Shown: one piece after another, positions 46,646 to 55,405 of the stretch | Layout: each line of letters starts with the position of its first letter | How positions within the stretch are numbered: the stretch's first letter is position 1 | From: Planococcus sp. MER TA 32b | GTDB lineage: Bacteria; Bacillota; Bacilli; Bacillales_A; Planococcaceae | Direction of reading: 5' to 3' | DNA length: 64,000 bases | NCBI GenBank assembly: GCA_023715185.1 | Contig: JAMCAN010000003.1 | Span: 124,001 to 188,000, forward strand | Made by a program: the position numbers and the translations under genes | The notes under the pieces: model-generated | What the model was told of the DNA's origin: nothing | The model's database searches: none | The model's input: only the letters and a program-made list of their open reading frames with translations

Positions 46646-46915
46646 TTAATTCTTCAGAACATCTTGGAATTCCGGAGTCTTTTCAATGACGCCGCGCGCA
46701 AATGAGCATTGGGCATCGATGATTTTGCCTTCATCGCGTGCATATTGCACCACTTCGCTCACCAATTGCTTGCCGACGCCCTGACCGGAAAGTTCCGGTG
46801 AAACTTCTGTATGCGTCACTGTCAGCACATCACCATCGGGGGTGTACGCGAGTGAACCCAATTCCTCTGAGTCTCGTTCTACATAGAATTTATTGTTGCC
46901 GTGTTTAACATCCAT
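46646..46915 (-). CDS. YidJ-type small GNAT acetyltransferase
   Basis: An 89-residue minimal GCN5-related acetyltransferase (COG2388). The acetyl-CoA loop Q/R-x-x-G-x-G/A is seen in SPELSGQGVGKQLVSEVVQYARDEG, followed by the C-terminal Cys/Phe strand DAQCSFARGVIEKTPEF. Substrate unknown. GGAGGCAA precedes ATG 46915. Confidence 0.88.
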   Translation of the reverse strand: MDVKHGNNKFYVERDSEELGSLAYTPDGDVLTVTHTEVSPELSGQGVGKQLVSEVVQYARDEGKIIDAQCSFARGVIEKTPEFQDVLKN

Positions 46916-47030
46916 TGTATTGCCTCCTTTTTCATTTATAGTGATGTATTCCCGTTATCTTTAAAAGTATTCAATAGCGGGTATGGAAAGGCAAGTTTGT
47001 AATTTAAATACAGCAGGACGAGGTGATTGG

Positions 47031-47960
47031 ATGGCGAAGGAAAAGCTTGCGGAAACCGCAGTCAATAAAATCGAGAAAGTGTTTGGGGAGTATAAGACTT
47101 TCAGGCGCGCGCATTCAAGAGGTACGGGATATGAAGCCATATTCACAGCAAACGGCGAAGGGAAGAAATGGACCGTCGCGCCGCATCTCCGGGAAGGATC
47201 GACCAAAGCTGTGGTGCGATTTTCGCATAGCTCTCCTGATCCTTTTTGGACGGATAATTTATCACCGGTAAAAGGGATGGCCGTGCAATTCCAGTTGCCG
47301 GACGGGCAAGTGATGAACAGCGTCGGCGTGACGTCACCGATATTCTTTTCGCGCACTCCGGAAGTTTTTACGGAAATGCTGGATATCGCGAAATCGTTTA
47401 AAAAGGGGCGGCCGCGATTGCGGGATCTCATCACCTTGTTCATCAAATATCCCGAAAGCCGAGCGGCAATCCGCATCATCAGGAAAATGCAGAGCCCGGC
47501 GAGTTTCGCGACTGGTCTCTATCATTCCATTCACGCATTTTATCTGGTTAACGGCACCGGCCAGCGCGTACCTGTCAAATTCGAGTGGCAGCCGGAAGCG
47601 GGCGTGGAATCATTGACACCGGCAGAAGCTGCGTCTGTGGAAAAAGGGGATTTTGAGAAAGAGCTTGAAGAACGCGTAGTTCGGGGCGAAACGGCTTTCC
47701 GTCTGATGGCGGTGGTCGGGGATGCGGAAGATCCGGTAGATGACCCGACGAAGGACTGGGCGAAAGACAGAAAGAAAGTTGAATTGGGACGTCTGGTGCT
47801 GACAAAAAAGACTGACGAAGCGGAAGGGTTGCTGTTTGATCCAACTGTCCTGGCAGAAGGCATCGAATGCACGGACGATCCCATCCTGCATTTCCGCAAC
47901 CCGGCATATGCTATTTCCTATATGCGGAGAGAAGGGGAGAAGCAAGGAAACGCTGAGTAG
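47031..47960 (+). CDS. Catalase-related peroxidase (SrpA-like)
   Basis: A 309-residue protein of the short catalase fold. The distal His is in FRRAHSRGTGYEAIF (residues about 23-37), and the C-terminal FRNPAYAISYMRR contains the Tyr in the position of the haem ligand. It is about 180 residues shorter than KatA in the same window and lacks its Asn-rich NNTPIFF block; VTSPIFFSRTPEVF is the corresponding piece. Members of this group act as organic peroxidases rather than true catalases. Start 47031 has GAGGTGATTGG; upstream in-frame codons are not needed. Confidence 0.85.
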   Translation: MAKEKLAETAVNKIEKVFGEYKTFRRAHSRGTGYEAIFTANGEGKKWTVAPHLREGSTKAVVRFSHSSPDPFWTDNLSPVKGMAVQFQLPDGQVMNSVGVTSPIFFSRTPEVFTEMLDIAKSFKKGRPRLRDLITLFIKYPESRAAIRIIRKMQSPASFATGLYHSIHAFYLVNGTGQRVPVKFEWQPEAGVESLTPAEAASVEKGDFEKELEERVVRGETAFRLMAVVGDAEDPVDDPTKDWAKDRKKVELGRLVLTKKTDEAEGLLFDPTVLAEGIECTDDPILHFRNPAYAISYMRREGEKQGNAE

Positions 47961-48016
47961 CAGTTTAGCTCCGGCCGATTGCTCTAAAACAGTGAGAGGA
48001 TGGAAGCAAATCCGGC

Positions 48017-48257
48017 GAACGTTGATATAATTCTCTGAGCGTAGATATAATTTCCTGAACGTAGATATAATCTCCTGAGCGTAGATATAATTTCCTGAAC
48101 GTCGAAAAACGATATTATGCTGCTTTCCAAGATACTAAAAAGCAGTTAAAGAAGCTGGTTAGGAAAATTTAGAGCGTTAATTTGATCAAAAAGCCAAAGA
48201 TAAGAGACAAACGGATGCTTTTCGCAAGCGAAAAGCGAAAAAAACGAAAGAAACATA
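48017..48257 (+). repeat. Composite intergenic repeat, copy B
   Basis: Four 20-base direct repeats (48017-48096; unit GAACGTAGATATAATCTCCT with A/G and T/C variants) and a fifth partial copy, then about 120 bases, then the perfect hairpin GCTTTTCGC-AA-GCGAAAAGC (48217-48236) with AAAACGAAAGAAACAT. Same order and spacing as copy A at 39257-39455 in inverted orientation, again between convergent genes. Nothing else is seen in this 364-base gap except the terminator at its right end. Confidence 0.8.
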
Positions 48258-48260
48258 CAA

Positions 48261-48294
48261 AAAAAGCTGAAGCCCCAGTGGACTTCAGCTTTTT
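48261..48294 (-). terminator. Terminator of glutamate dehydrogenase gene
   Basis: AAAAAGCTGAAG (48261-48272) pairs with CTTCAGCTTTTT (48283-48294). Confidence 0.88.
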
Positions 48295-48324
48295 CTATTG
48301 TTTAGGCTCCGGTTGCTTTTCTGT

Positions 48325-49704
48325 TCAATATAACTTCCCTTGTCTGTATAGAACTTCGGATAAACGCGACACTGCGTGGATGTAGCAATTCTGGCGGAGA
48401 GGGAATGGATCTCCGTAGAATTGCGGCAGGATCATATCGAAAGTTTTCTTCATCTGCGCGACAAGTTTTTGGTAGATCTCGTCTTCAGTATCATAGCGGG
48501 TTTCGCGGCCCTGCAGCCATTCGAAATATGACACGATAACTCCACCGGCATTCGCCAGGATATCAGGAATGATCACGACGCCTTTGTCGCTTAAGTATTT
48601 ATCTGCCTCTTCTGTAGTCGGCGCATTTGCACCTTCTACAATAATCCGCGCTTTGATGTTTTCCATATTGCCTTCGTGCAGCTGGTTCTCCAGTGCCGCC
48701 AGGAATAACACATCCACATCGAGCGTAAGAAGCTCGTCGCGTCCGCGGATTTCGGCTTTTGCTCCGGCTTCAGCCAATTGCTCTTCTGTTGTCGGAAGGT
48801 CTCCTTTATTTTTCGCGGTAAAGGCGATCAATGCCGGGATGTTCAGGCCTTCTTCATTATATAAAGTTACGTTGCGGTCACTGACAGCAACGACCGTGTT
48901 GTCGACCAATGGACATTTATAAGCTTCATGCGCTGTAACGGAACCAACGTTACCGAAGCCTTGTACGGCCACTTTCAATGGACGGTGCGCCATTTCCAAT
49001 GTGGTTTTGGCGAAGATGTTGTCCGTCGATGATAATAATTCCTCTTTTTCCTTCAGGAAATCGTGGACCATATAACGGAACGAAAAGTAGACGCCTTTAC
49101 CGGTCGCTTCACGTCTGCCTTTTGAGCCGCCATTCACTACCGATTTACCGGTGAAACTGCCCAGATAAGGTGTGCCGTGATGGATTTTTTTGTATTCCGC
49201 CATCATCCAGTCCATTTCGCGTTCTCCGGAACCGACATCCGGTGCCGGAATATCTTTATCCGGTCCGATGACGTCAGCGAAATACCGGACGTATTTTCGG
49301 GAAATCGCATTTAATTCCTTCACGGAATAATTGCGGGGATTGATGACGATGCCGCCTTTGCCTCCGCCGAATGGCACGTTATGCAAAGCGTTCTTCAATG
49401 TCATCAGGAAAGCCAGGTTCATGACCTCTTCTTCGTTAACCGATTCATGAAAACGGATGCCGCCTTTATAAGGGCCCAGCGCATCGTTATGCTGGACCCG
49501 GAAAGATGGGATCCGCACGACTTTTCCATTATCCAATGGAACGCGCAAATAGGATTTATGCACTTTGTTCGGTGTTGACAGGATGGAACTGAGTGAAGTG
49601 AAAGCTTGCTGTCTCATGTCTTCAGTCAGCTCCGGCAAAAAACTTTCATCTTGCATTAGCGCATCGAGTGAAGATTGGATTATTGCATTTGTCGGTTCTT
49701 CCAT
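48325..49704 (-). CDS. Glutamate dehydrogenase family (Glu/Leu/Phe/Val dehydrogenase)
   Basis: NAD(P)-dependent oxidative deaminase of 459 residues. The catalytic lysine region PYKGGIRFHESVNEEEVMNLAFLMTLKNAL and PFGGGKGGIVINPRNYS are intact, and the Rossmann loop is VAVQGFGNVGS. At 459 residues it is about 35 longer than Bacillus RocG/GudB; the extra comes mainly from a charged insert around residues 210-235 (KEKEELLSSTDNIFAKTT). Glutamate is the most likely substrate but Leu/Val cannot be excluded. CGGAGGTG precedes ATG 49704. Monocistronic. Confidence 0.88.
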   Translation of the reverse strand: MEEPTNAIIQSSLDALMQDESFLPELTEDMRQQAFTSLSSILSTPNKVHKSYLRVPLDNGKVVRIPSFRVQHNDALGPYKGGIRFHESVNEEEVMNLAFLMTLKNALHNVPFGGGKGGIVINPRNYSVKELNAISRKYVRYFADVIGPDKDIPAPDVGSGEREMDWMMAEYKKIHHGTPYLGSFTGKSVVNGGSKGRREATGKGVYFSFRYMVHDFLKEKEELLSSTDNIFAKTTLEMAHRPLKVAVQGFGNVGSVTAHEAYKCPLVDNTVVAVSDRNVTLYNEEGLNIPALIAFTAKNKGDLPTTEEQLAEAGAKAEIRGRDELLTLDVDVLFLAALENQLHEGNMENIKARIIVEGANAPTTEEADKYLSDKGVVIIPDILANAGGVIVSYFEWLQGRETRYDTEDEIYQKLVAQMKKTFDMILPQFYGDPFPLRQNCYIHAVSRLSEVLYRQGKLY

Positions 49705-49782
49705 TTTGCTGCACCTCCGAAATTAATATCTCCTTTCTCCATACCCTGTCCGAATTGAAATATGCACAGGAGATTTCCGGTT

Positions 49783-50337
49783 TCATTCCCAGCTGTCGTA
49801 CTGCTCCTCTTCCGTGACCACACGCAGATCGTCGGCAGTGATGAGCATAACCTGATAATCGTTTTTCTCGGCGTATTGCTCCGCTTCTTTTTTAATGAAT
49901 TTCGGGGAGCCGTCCGTTTCTTCATCGTACATGATCAGGATGCCATCCGAATTCCGCAGGAAAAATTTATTCTTCTCGATGAATTGCCACGGAGCTTCGT
50001 AAGGGCGGTTCGTCAGGCTTCGATGGAAATCCGCCTGCCGAACGATTTCTTTGTATTTTTCCTGATTGGCTTCATTCCATTTGTTTTCCTGTTCCAGAAA
50101 CGGCGTGAGAAGCGCGAACTTCAATTGAGGAAATTCCTCTTTCATCTCGATGGCCACTTCTGCTGCCCATGTCTCGACGCCCAGCTGTCCGCTGACCAGA
50201 ATCCATTCCAGGCCCTCATCAAGCAATGCGCGAAAGCGGTTTTCCAGTGCTTTCTTTATAAAGCGGACGCCAGGATTCTTATCATCGAAAATCCCCAGTT
50301 CGTGCTGTTTGTATCCGGTGACCACCAATCGTTTCAA
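49783..50337 (-). CDS. ypsA: YpsA (DUF1273, SLOG superfamily)
   Basis: A 184-residue Rossmann-like protein of the SLOG superfamily. Family blocks VVTGYKQHELGIFDDK, EGLEWILVSGQLGVETWAAEVA (ligand-binding GQ-G loop) and SDGILIMYDEETDGSPKFI are clear. Bacillus and Staphylococcus YpsA affect cell division; the ligand is unknown. TTG 50337 is chosen (GAGGTGAG upstream; product begins MKRLVVTGYK); GTG at 50349 overlaps the ribosome site. Confidence 0.9.
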   Translation of the reverse strand: MKRLVVTGYKQHELGIFDDKNPGVRFIKKALENRFRALLDEGLEWILVSGQLGVETWAAEVAIEMKEEFPQLKFALLTPFLEQENKWNEANQEKYKEIVRQADFHRSLTNRPYEAPWQFIEKNKFFLRNSDGILIMYDEETDGSPKFIKKEAEQYAEKNDYQVMLITADDLRVVTEEEQYDSWE

Positions 50338-50422
50338 CAAAATTCTCACCTCGTAATCGTTAAATTTTCATAGTCCCAGTTTACCGCACTCCAACTCCCT
50401 TTAATACTCAGACCCAAGGGTA

Positions 50423-50446
50423 TTGGATTATTGACAGAATAATCAA
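50423..50446 (+). promoter_or_regulatory. Inverted repeat overlapping a -35 element
   Basis: ATTATT-GACAG-AATAAT (50427-50443) with outer TTGG/CAA covers TTGACA (50431-50436). TTAAAA occurs 20 bases later. It could be an operator for the dehydratase gene that starts at 50488; binding factor unknown. Confidence 0.35.
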
Positions 50447-50487
50447 TCGGAGTGTGTTAAAATTTCCTCCATAAAGGAGTGAAGAAG

Positions 50488-51438
50488 ATGGTCAGTTTAC
50501 GTGATATTGAAAATGCCCGCGCAGAAATTAAAGATATTGTCCATGAGACGCCGCTGCTGGAATCGGAATTATTGAACGCTCAGGCCGGCCGGCAAATTTT
50601 TCTGAAAGCTGAACATTTGCAGAAAACGGGCTCTTTTAAAATCAGGGGAGCAGTGAACGCTGTAAAACAGGCGGTCCAGAAAGGTGCAAAATCCATCACG
50701 GCGGCTTCATCCGGGAACCACGGGCAGGCTGTCGCCTATATCGCCGGAAGGTTGGGGATTCCGGCTGTAATCGTGGTGCCGGAAGACGCGAACCGCGCAA
50801 AAGTGGCGGCTATCGAGGCATACGGCGGAAAAGTGGAGTATTGCGGTTTCACTTCCGCTGACCGCATCCCGCGCGCAAAAAAATTAGCCGAAGAAAACGA
50901 TGGCGTTTATATTCCGCCTTATGACCATCCTTATATCATCGCGGGGCAAGGCACAGTCGGCCTCGAAATCCTCGAACAATTGCCTGATGTCGATCTCATC
51001 GTTGTGCCGGTGGGCGGAGGCGGGTTGATCAGCGGGATTTTGACGGCTGTAAAAGAAAGCAAGTCCAATGTCAGGGTCATCGGGGTCGAACCGGAAAGCG
51101 GCAATGACACTTTCCTGTCGCTTGAAGCTGGAAAAATCATGGCAGTATCGGGCAGCCAATCCATCGCGGACGGTTTGCGCACTTCGCAACCCGGTGAACT
51201 GACATTTCCAATCCTGCAAAAAAATATCGACGGCATCGTCCTGGTCACAGAAGAAGAAATAAAATTTGCGATGCAATTTTTCATTGAACGCACCAAGCAG
51301 CTCATTGAACCCTCTGCGGCTGCCGCTGTCGCCGCAGTCCTGACAGGGAAAGCGGGAGAGCCGAATGAAAAAATTGCAGTGGTCCTTTCTGGCGGCAATA
51401 TCGACTTGCCGGCACTCCGCACCTGTCTGCCCGATTAG
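50488..51438 (+). CDS. Threonine/serine dehydratase (PLP-dependent, no ACT domain)
   Basis: Deaminates threonine to 2-oxobutyrate or serine to pyruvate. PLP lysine is Lys51 in KTGSFKIRGA; the phosphate loop SSGNHGQAVAY and glycine loop VGGGGLISGI are intact. With 316 residues and no C-terminal ACT/regulatory domain it is the catabolic TdcB-like or serine racemase-like type rather than biosynthetic IlvA. ATG 50488 is used: the GTG nine bases upstream lies inside AAAGGAGTG, the ribosome site. Confidence 0.9.
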   Translation: MVSLRDIENARAEIKDIVHETPLLESELLNAQAGRQIFLKAEHLQKTGSFKIRGAVNAVKQAVQKGAKSITAASSGNHGQAVAYIAGRLGIPAVIVVPEDANRAKVAAIEAYGGKVEYCGFTSADRIPRAKKLAEENDGVYIPPYDHPYIIAGQGTVGLEILEQLPDVDLIVVPVGGGGLISGILTAVKESKSNVRVIGVEPESGNDTFLSLEAGKIMAVSGSQSIADGLRTSQPGELTFPILQKNIDGIVLVTEEEIKFAMQFFIERTKQLIEPSAAAAVAAVLTGKAGEPNEKIAVVLSGGNIDLPALRTCLPD

Positions 51439-51512
51439 ACGTTTAACAGAGTACGTGCCGGGAAAAGAGTAGTATAAACAAAATTTATCGATGACTAAAG
51501 GAGAGGATCAAG

Positions 51513-51671
51513 ATGGCAGACAACAAACAGCCTCATGAAAAGCTGACAGAGAAGAACAACGGCTTGAACGACACTCAGGAAGTCCTTTACAGCGAAGATT
51601 TTAAAAAAGCGGATAAAGCTGGCGAACAGCAACGTGAGGAAAATGACGAGAAGAAAAAAGACGATAAATAA
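51513..51671 (+). CDS. Small acidic disordered protein, 52 residues
   Basis: A highly charged, hydrophilic small protein (begins MADNKQPHEKLTEKNNGLND, ends DEKKKDDK) with no hydrophobic core. AAAGGAGAGG precedes ATG 51513 and an excellent terminator follows, so it is a self-contained gene. It resembles small stress or spore-type acidic proteins by composition only. Confidence 0.7.
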   Translation: MADNKQPHEKLTEKNNGLNDTQEVLYSEDFKKADKAGEQQREENDEKKKDDK

Positions 51672-51676
51672 TTTAC

Positions 51677-51711
51677 AGCCCAGTGATCAAATAATCACTG
51701 GGGCTTTTTTG
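51677..51711 (+). terminator. Terminator of the small acidic protein gene
   Basis: AGCCCAGTGAT (51677-51687) pairs with ATCACTGGGGCT, followed by T6. Confidence 0.9.
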
Positions 51712-51780
51712 TGTAAACAATTTCCCGGTCATCATTGCATTGTAAAGGACTCAAAGGTAGAATAAAGTTTAAGTATTCTG

Positions 51781-51804
51781 AACATACCAACTGGTAGGTA
51801 TGTT
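51781..51804 (+). promoter_or_regulatory. Palindromic TetR-type operator of the acyl-CoA dehydrogenase operon
   Basis: AACATACC and GGTATGTT are perfect inverted arms around AACTGGTA; the inner ACCAAC/GTAGGT also fits a TACC-N-GGTA pattern used by several TetR regulators of fatty-acid genes. A TATAAT follows at 51811-51816, so bound repressor would cover the -35 region. The operon it precedes encodes a TetR protein (52626-53198). Confidence 0.7.
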
Positions 51805-51833
51805 GAATAATATAATGGCTGGAGGGAATTTGC

Positions 51834-52607
51834 ATGCATGTTATGGATTTATTTAAGTTAGAAGGAAAAACCGCTATCGTCACTGGGGGAGGACGCGGGC
51901 TCGGTGCTCAAATCGCACAGGGATTCGCGGAAGCAGGGGCAAACGTCGTTGTTTGTTCAAGAAAACTGGAAGCCTGTGAGGAAACGGCTGAGCTGTTAAA
52001 AGGGCTGGGCGTCAAAGCGCTGGCATTAAAATGTGATGTAACAAATGAGCAGGACGTGGAAAATGTCATCCGGAAAACCGTAGAAGAATTCGGTACGGTC
52101 GATGTTCTGGTGAATAATTCAGGAGCGACGTGGGGCGCGCTGGCGGAAGAAATGCCGCTCGAAGCCTGGCAGAAAGTAATGAACGTCAACGTAACGGGGA
52201 CATTCCTGATGAGCCGGGCAGCAGGACAAGTGATGATTAAACAAAAGAGCGGGAAAATCATCAATATTTCTTCTGTCGCGGGACTTGGCGGAATCGATCC
52301 GGAGTTGATGAATACCATCGGCTATAACACGAGCAAAGGCGCGGTCATCACGTTCACAAAAGATCTGGCAGCAAAATGGGGCCAGCACAATATCAATGTC
52401 AACGCGATCGCGCCAGGATTCTTCCCGACGAAAATGTCGGAGGTCCTGATCGAGCGGGGCAAGGAGCAATTTTTGAAGCAGACGCCGTTGGACCGTTTCG
52501 GCACCGATGAAGATTTAAAAGGAGCCGCCTTGTTCCTGGCTTCAAAAGCATCCGATTATATTACGGGAGATGTCGTCATCGTTGATGGAGGCATGCACGT
52601 CCTTTAA
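51834..52607 (+). CDS. Short-chain dehydrogenase (acyl-metabolism operon)
   Basis: A 257-residue classical SDR. Rossmann loop TGGGRGLG (18-25), NNSG, catalytic Ser in INISSVAG, Tyr-x3-Lys in GYNTSKGAV, and PGFFPT in the substrate loop are all intact. Substrate probably a hydroxyacyl or related intermediate given the neighbours (TetR, thioesterase, acyl-CoA dehydrogenase, MDR). GGAGGGAATTTGC gives ATG 51834. It follows the palindrome-promoter and heads the operon. Confidence 0.9.
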   Translation: MHVMDLFKLEGKTAIVTGGGRGLGAQIAQGFAEAGANVVVCSRKLEACEETAELLKGLGVKALALKCDVTNEQDVENVIRKTVEEFGTVDVLVNNSGATWGALAEEMPLEAWQKVMNVNVTGTFLMSRAAGQVMIKQKSGKIINISSVAGLGGIDPELMNTIGYNTSKGAVITFTKDLAAKWGQHNINVNAIAPGFFPTKMSEVLIERGKEQFLKQTPLDRFGTDEDLKGAALFLASKASDYITGDVVIVDGGMHVL

Positions 52608-52625
52608 AGAATGTGAGGTAAGACA

Positions 52626-53198
52626 ATGAAAGACAGGATCAAAGAACAGAGCATCATCTTTTTCGAGAAAAAGGGCTTCAGCGAAACGTCGATCCAGGAT
52701 ATCGTGGAAGCGCTGAATGTCACAAAAGGCACGTTCTACTATTATTACAGCAGCAAAGAACAGCTGCTGATGGAAATTCATAAAGAGTATATCGACGACC
52801 TGCTGCAGCGCCAGCAGAGGATCATCGACAGCGGTGAAAGCCAAAAGGCCAAGCTGAAAGGGATCATTCACTTGCTGATTTCGGATATTGCGAGAAACGG
52901 GGACAGCGGCAAAGTGTTTTTCCGTGAAATGCGCCATCTGACAGATGACAATGCAACGGAAATCAAGAAGAGACGCGAGCAATTCCGCCTTAATATAGAA
53001 GAAGTTATTCGGCAAGGGGCGGAAAACGGTGAATTCCGGAAACAATTGCAGCCGGATATGACGGCACTTGCGGTATTAGGCATGACCAACTGGACGTATC
53101 AATGGTTCAATACAGCCGGCGAATTGACGGCGGATGAACTTGCAGAACAATACAGCAGCATCGTTTTGCATGGCATCAATACACGGAACGAAGGATGA
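52626..53198 (+). CDS. TetR family regulator
   Basis: A 190-residue regulator. The N-terminal HTH is clear (FFEKKGFSETSIQDIVEALNVTKGTFYYYYSSKEQLL, about 12-49), followed by an all-helical ligand domain. It lies second in the operon, 18 bases after the SDR, and is likely to act on the palindrome at 51781. Ligand probably an acyl-CoA, by context. RBS AATGTGAGG-type before ATG 52626. Confidence 0.88.
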   Translation: MKDRIKEQSIIFFEKKGFSETSIQDIVEALNVTKGTFYYYYSSKEQLLMEIHKEYIDDLLQRQQRIIDSGESQKAKLKGIIHLLISDIARNGDSGKVFFREMRHLTDDNATEIKKRREQFRLNIEEVIRQGAENGEFRKQLQPDMTALAVLGMTNWTYQWFNTAGELTADELAEQYSSIVLHGINTRNEG

Positions 53199-53207
53199 GG
53201 TGGAGAA

Positions 53208-53627
53208 ATGGCTTACGAAACGAACGTAAAAGTGCGTTTTTGCGAAACCGATGCACTCGGGCATATCAGCAACATCAGTTATTTTATCTATCTGGAGGAA
53301 GCGCGTACCGACTTTTTTGTTGAGCTGGGCTTTGGGGCGGATCTGGAGGACTGGAAAGTCATCATGGCTTCCGCTAAATGCGATTTTGTTAGGCAGGGGT
53401 ATTACAACCAAAAATTGAAAGTGGTTTCTGAAGTCCAGAAAATCGGACGGTCGAGCTTTACAATTGTCCACCGGATTGAAGATGCGGAAAACGGTGAGTT
53501 GATCGCAAAAGGGGAAGCGAGCGCCGTGTATTATGACTTCAAAGCGCAGAAATCCGAAAAGATCCCGGATCATCTTCGCAGTGTGCTGGAAAAACATCTA
53601 GTGAAGGAGGCGGTAGTGAATGATTAA
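53208..53627 (+). CDS. 4-hydroxybenzoyl-CoA/YbgC-type thioesterase
   Basis: A 139-residue hotdog protein. The family motif is RFCETDALGHISNISYFIYLEEARTDFF (about 10-37) with catalytic Asp15 in ETDALGH. It hydrolyses an acyl-CoA of unknown chain length. GAGGTGGAG precedes ATG 53208, nine bases after the TetR stop, and its end overlaps the acyl-CoA dehydrogenase start by 8 bases. Confidence 0.9.
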   Translation: MAYETNVKVRFCETDALGHISNISYFIYLEEARTDFFVELGFGADLEDWKVIMASAKCDFVRQGYYNQKLKVVSEVQKIGRSSFTIVHRIEDAENGELIAKGEASAVYYDFKAQKSEKIPDHLRSVLEKHLVKEAVVND

Positions 53628-55392
53628 TGAAACCTTAAAATATCCGGGATCAGGTTTTCTTTACCAGCCTTCAGAGGCAGAAGCGGTATTTACGCCCGAA
53701 GATGTGAGTGATGAGCATCTGCTGATCGGCAAAACGGCCAAACGGTTTTTGGAAAAGGAAATCCGCCCGAACAATGAAAAGATCGAGCAGCAGGATTTCG
53801 AACTGGTAAGGGAACTCATTCAAAAAGCGGGAGAACTCGGGTTGTTGGCACATAGTGTGCCGGAAAAATATGGCGGCCTCGGCCTCGATAAAATCAGCAA
53901 AGGCATTGTCGGGGAAAATCTCGGATCGGCTGGCGGCTATGGCGTCGCCCATTCGAATCATACCTGCATCGCGACGCTGCCGATCACATATTTCGGCACC
54001 CCGGCGCAGAAAGAATATTATTTGCCGAAACTGGCATCCGGTGAGTTCATCGGCGCCTATTGCCTGACAGAACCGGAAGCTGGATCGGATGCGCTTTCTG
54101 CCCGGACGACAGCTGTATTGAACGAAGCAGGGACCCATTATTTACTCAATGGCAGCAAAATGTTCATCACCAATGCGGCATTTTCGGATACGTTCATCGT
54201 TTATGCAAAAGTGGATGGCTCTGCTTTTACCGCTTTTATCGTGGAAAAAGATTTTCCGGGACTGTCTCTGGGAGCCGAAGAAGCGAAGATGGGCATCAAA
54301 GGTTCGTCTACACGCACAGTCAGCTTCGATAACTGTGAAGTGCCGGTTGAGAACCTGTTGGGAACAGCAGGCAAAGGGCATGTCATCGCTTTGAATGTCC
54401 TGAATCTCGGCCGCTTCAATTTGGGGTCCGCCTGCATGGGCGCCGCGAAATACGGGCTGCATCTGGCAGCCGCCTATACGAAAGAACGGAAACAATTCGG
54501 CAAAGCGATAGCGGAGTTTCCGGCAACCCAGGAGAAATTGGCGTTGATGGCGGTCCGAATCTTCGAATCGGAATCGCTGCAATACCGCACCGCCGGCTAC
54601 CTGGAAGATGCGCTTGGCGGGCTTTACGACAGTGAAGACCATGCGCTGATCGCCAAACGCCTGATGGAGTATGCCACTGAATGCGCGGTCTGCAAAGTAC
54701 ACGGTTCAGAAACACTCGACTTTGTAGCGGATGAAGCGTTGCAGTTGCACGGCGGCTACGGCTATATCAAAGAATATAAAGTTGAGCAAATGTACCGGGA
54801 TTCACGGATCAACCGCATTTTTGAAGGAACGAACGAAGTGAATCGCCTGTTGATACCAGGTGGATTATTAAAACAGGCAGGCAAAGGGACTCTGCCGTTG
54901 GGTGAGTATATCGCACAGGCAGTCGCCGAAATGAACAACCCGAAAGTCGGTTCCATCGGTATTATTTCCCGGGAAATAGAAGCAGTCCACGCTATGCGCC
55001 GTGTTTTCCTGTTGGCGGCGGGCATGGCTTTCGAAACCTACGGAGAAAAGTTGGCTGAACAGCAGGAAACATTGATGAAGCTGGCGGACATCGGCATCCA
55101 GCTGTACGCGGCAGAATCCGCCGTGCTGCGGACCCAAAAAGCGCTTGCCAAAAATGGCGAAGAAAAAGAAACGCTGAAAGTCGAACTGACCAAAGCGCTG
55201 CTCGACGAAGCTTTGCTGAAGGTTGAAATGTCCGCGCGCAAAATGATGCAGGGAATCTCAAGCGGCCGCGCTTTAAAAGACAGCATGGCGCTCGTCGGCA
55301 ACGAACTCAGCCGCCTTCACGCGGAACAAAGCAATGCGACCAAACGCCACATAGCGGCTGCTGTTCTCGAAGCGGAGCAGTATATCAGTTAA
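53620..55392 (+). CDS. Acyl-CoA dehydrogenase, FadE-like long form
   Basis: A 590-residue FAD enzyme that oxidises acyl-CoA to trans-2-enoyl-CoA. The core (about 30-415) has the FAD/substrate blocks YCLTEPEAGSDALS and KMFITNAAFSD, and catalytic Glu402 in INRIFEGTNE. About 170 additional C-terminal residues form a helical domain, as in the long Bacillus FadE and mitochondrial VLCAD. Start overlaps the thioesterase gene, behind GAAGGAGGCGG. Operon context suggests degradation of a specific acyl chain. Confidence 0.9.
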   Translation: MINETLKYPGSGFLYQPSEAEAVFTPEDVSDEHLLIGKTAKRFLEKEIRPNNEKIEQQDFELVRELIQKAGELGLLAHSVPEKYGGLGLDKISKGIVGENLGSAGGYGVAHSNHTCIATLPITYFGTPAQKEYYLPKLASGEFIGAYCLTEPEAGSDALSARTTAVLNEAGTHYLLNGSKMFITNAAFSDTFIVYAKVDGSAFTAFIVEKDFPGLSLGAEEAKMGIKGSSTRTVSFDNCEVPVENLLGTAGKGHVIALNVLNLGRFNLGSACMGAAKYGLHLAAAYTKERKQFGKAIAEFPATQEKLALMAVRIFESESLQYRTAGYLEDALGGLYDSEDHALIAKRLMEYATECAVCKVHGSETLDFVADEALQLHGGYGYIKEYKVEQMYRDSRINRIFEGTNEVNRLLIPGGLLKQAGKGTLPLGEYIAQAVAEMNNPKVGSIGIISREIEAVHAMRRVFLLAAGMAFETYGEKLAEQQETLMKLADIGIQLYAAESAVLRTQKALAKNGEEKETLKVELTKALLDEALLKVEMSARKMMQGISSGRALKDSMALVGNELSRLHAEQSNATKRHIAAAVLEAEQYIS

Positions 55393-55405
55393 GGGGGAAA
55401 AATGG

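Noticed and set aside
48017..48096. Possible CRISPR array from tandem 20-base repeats
   Set aside because: The units are contiguous with no spacers, only four copies, and the same unit occurs at 39.4 kb with a linked hairpin. No cas genes.
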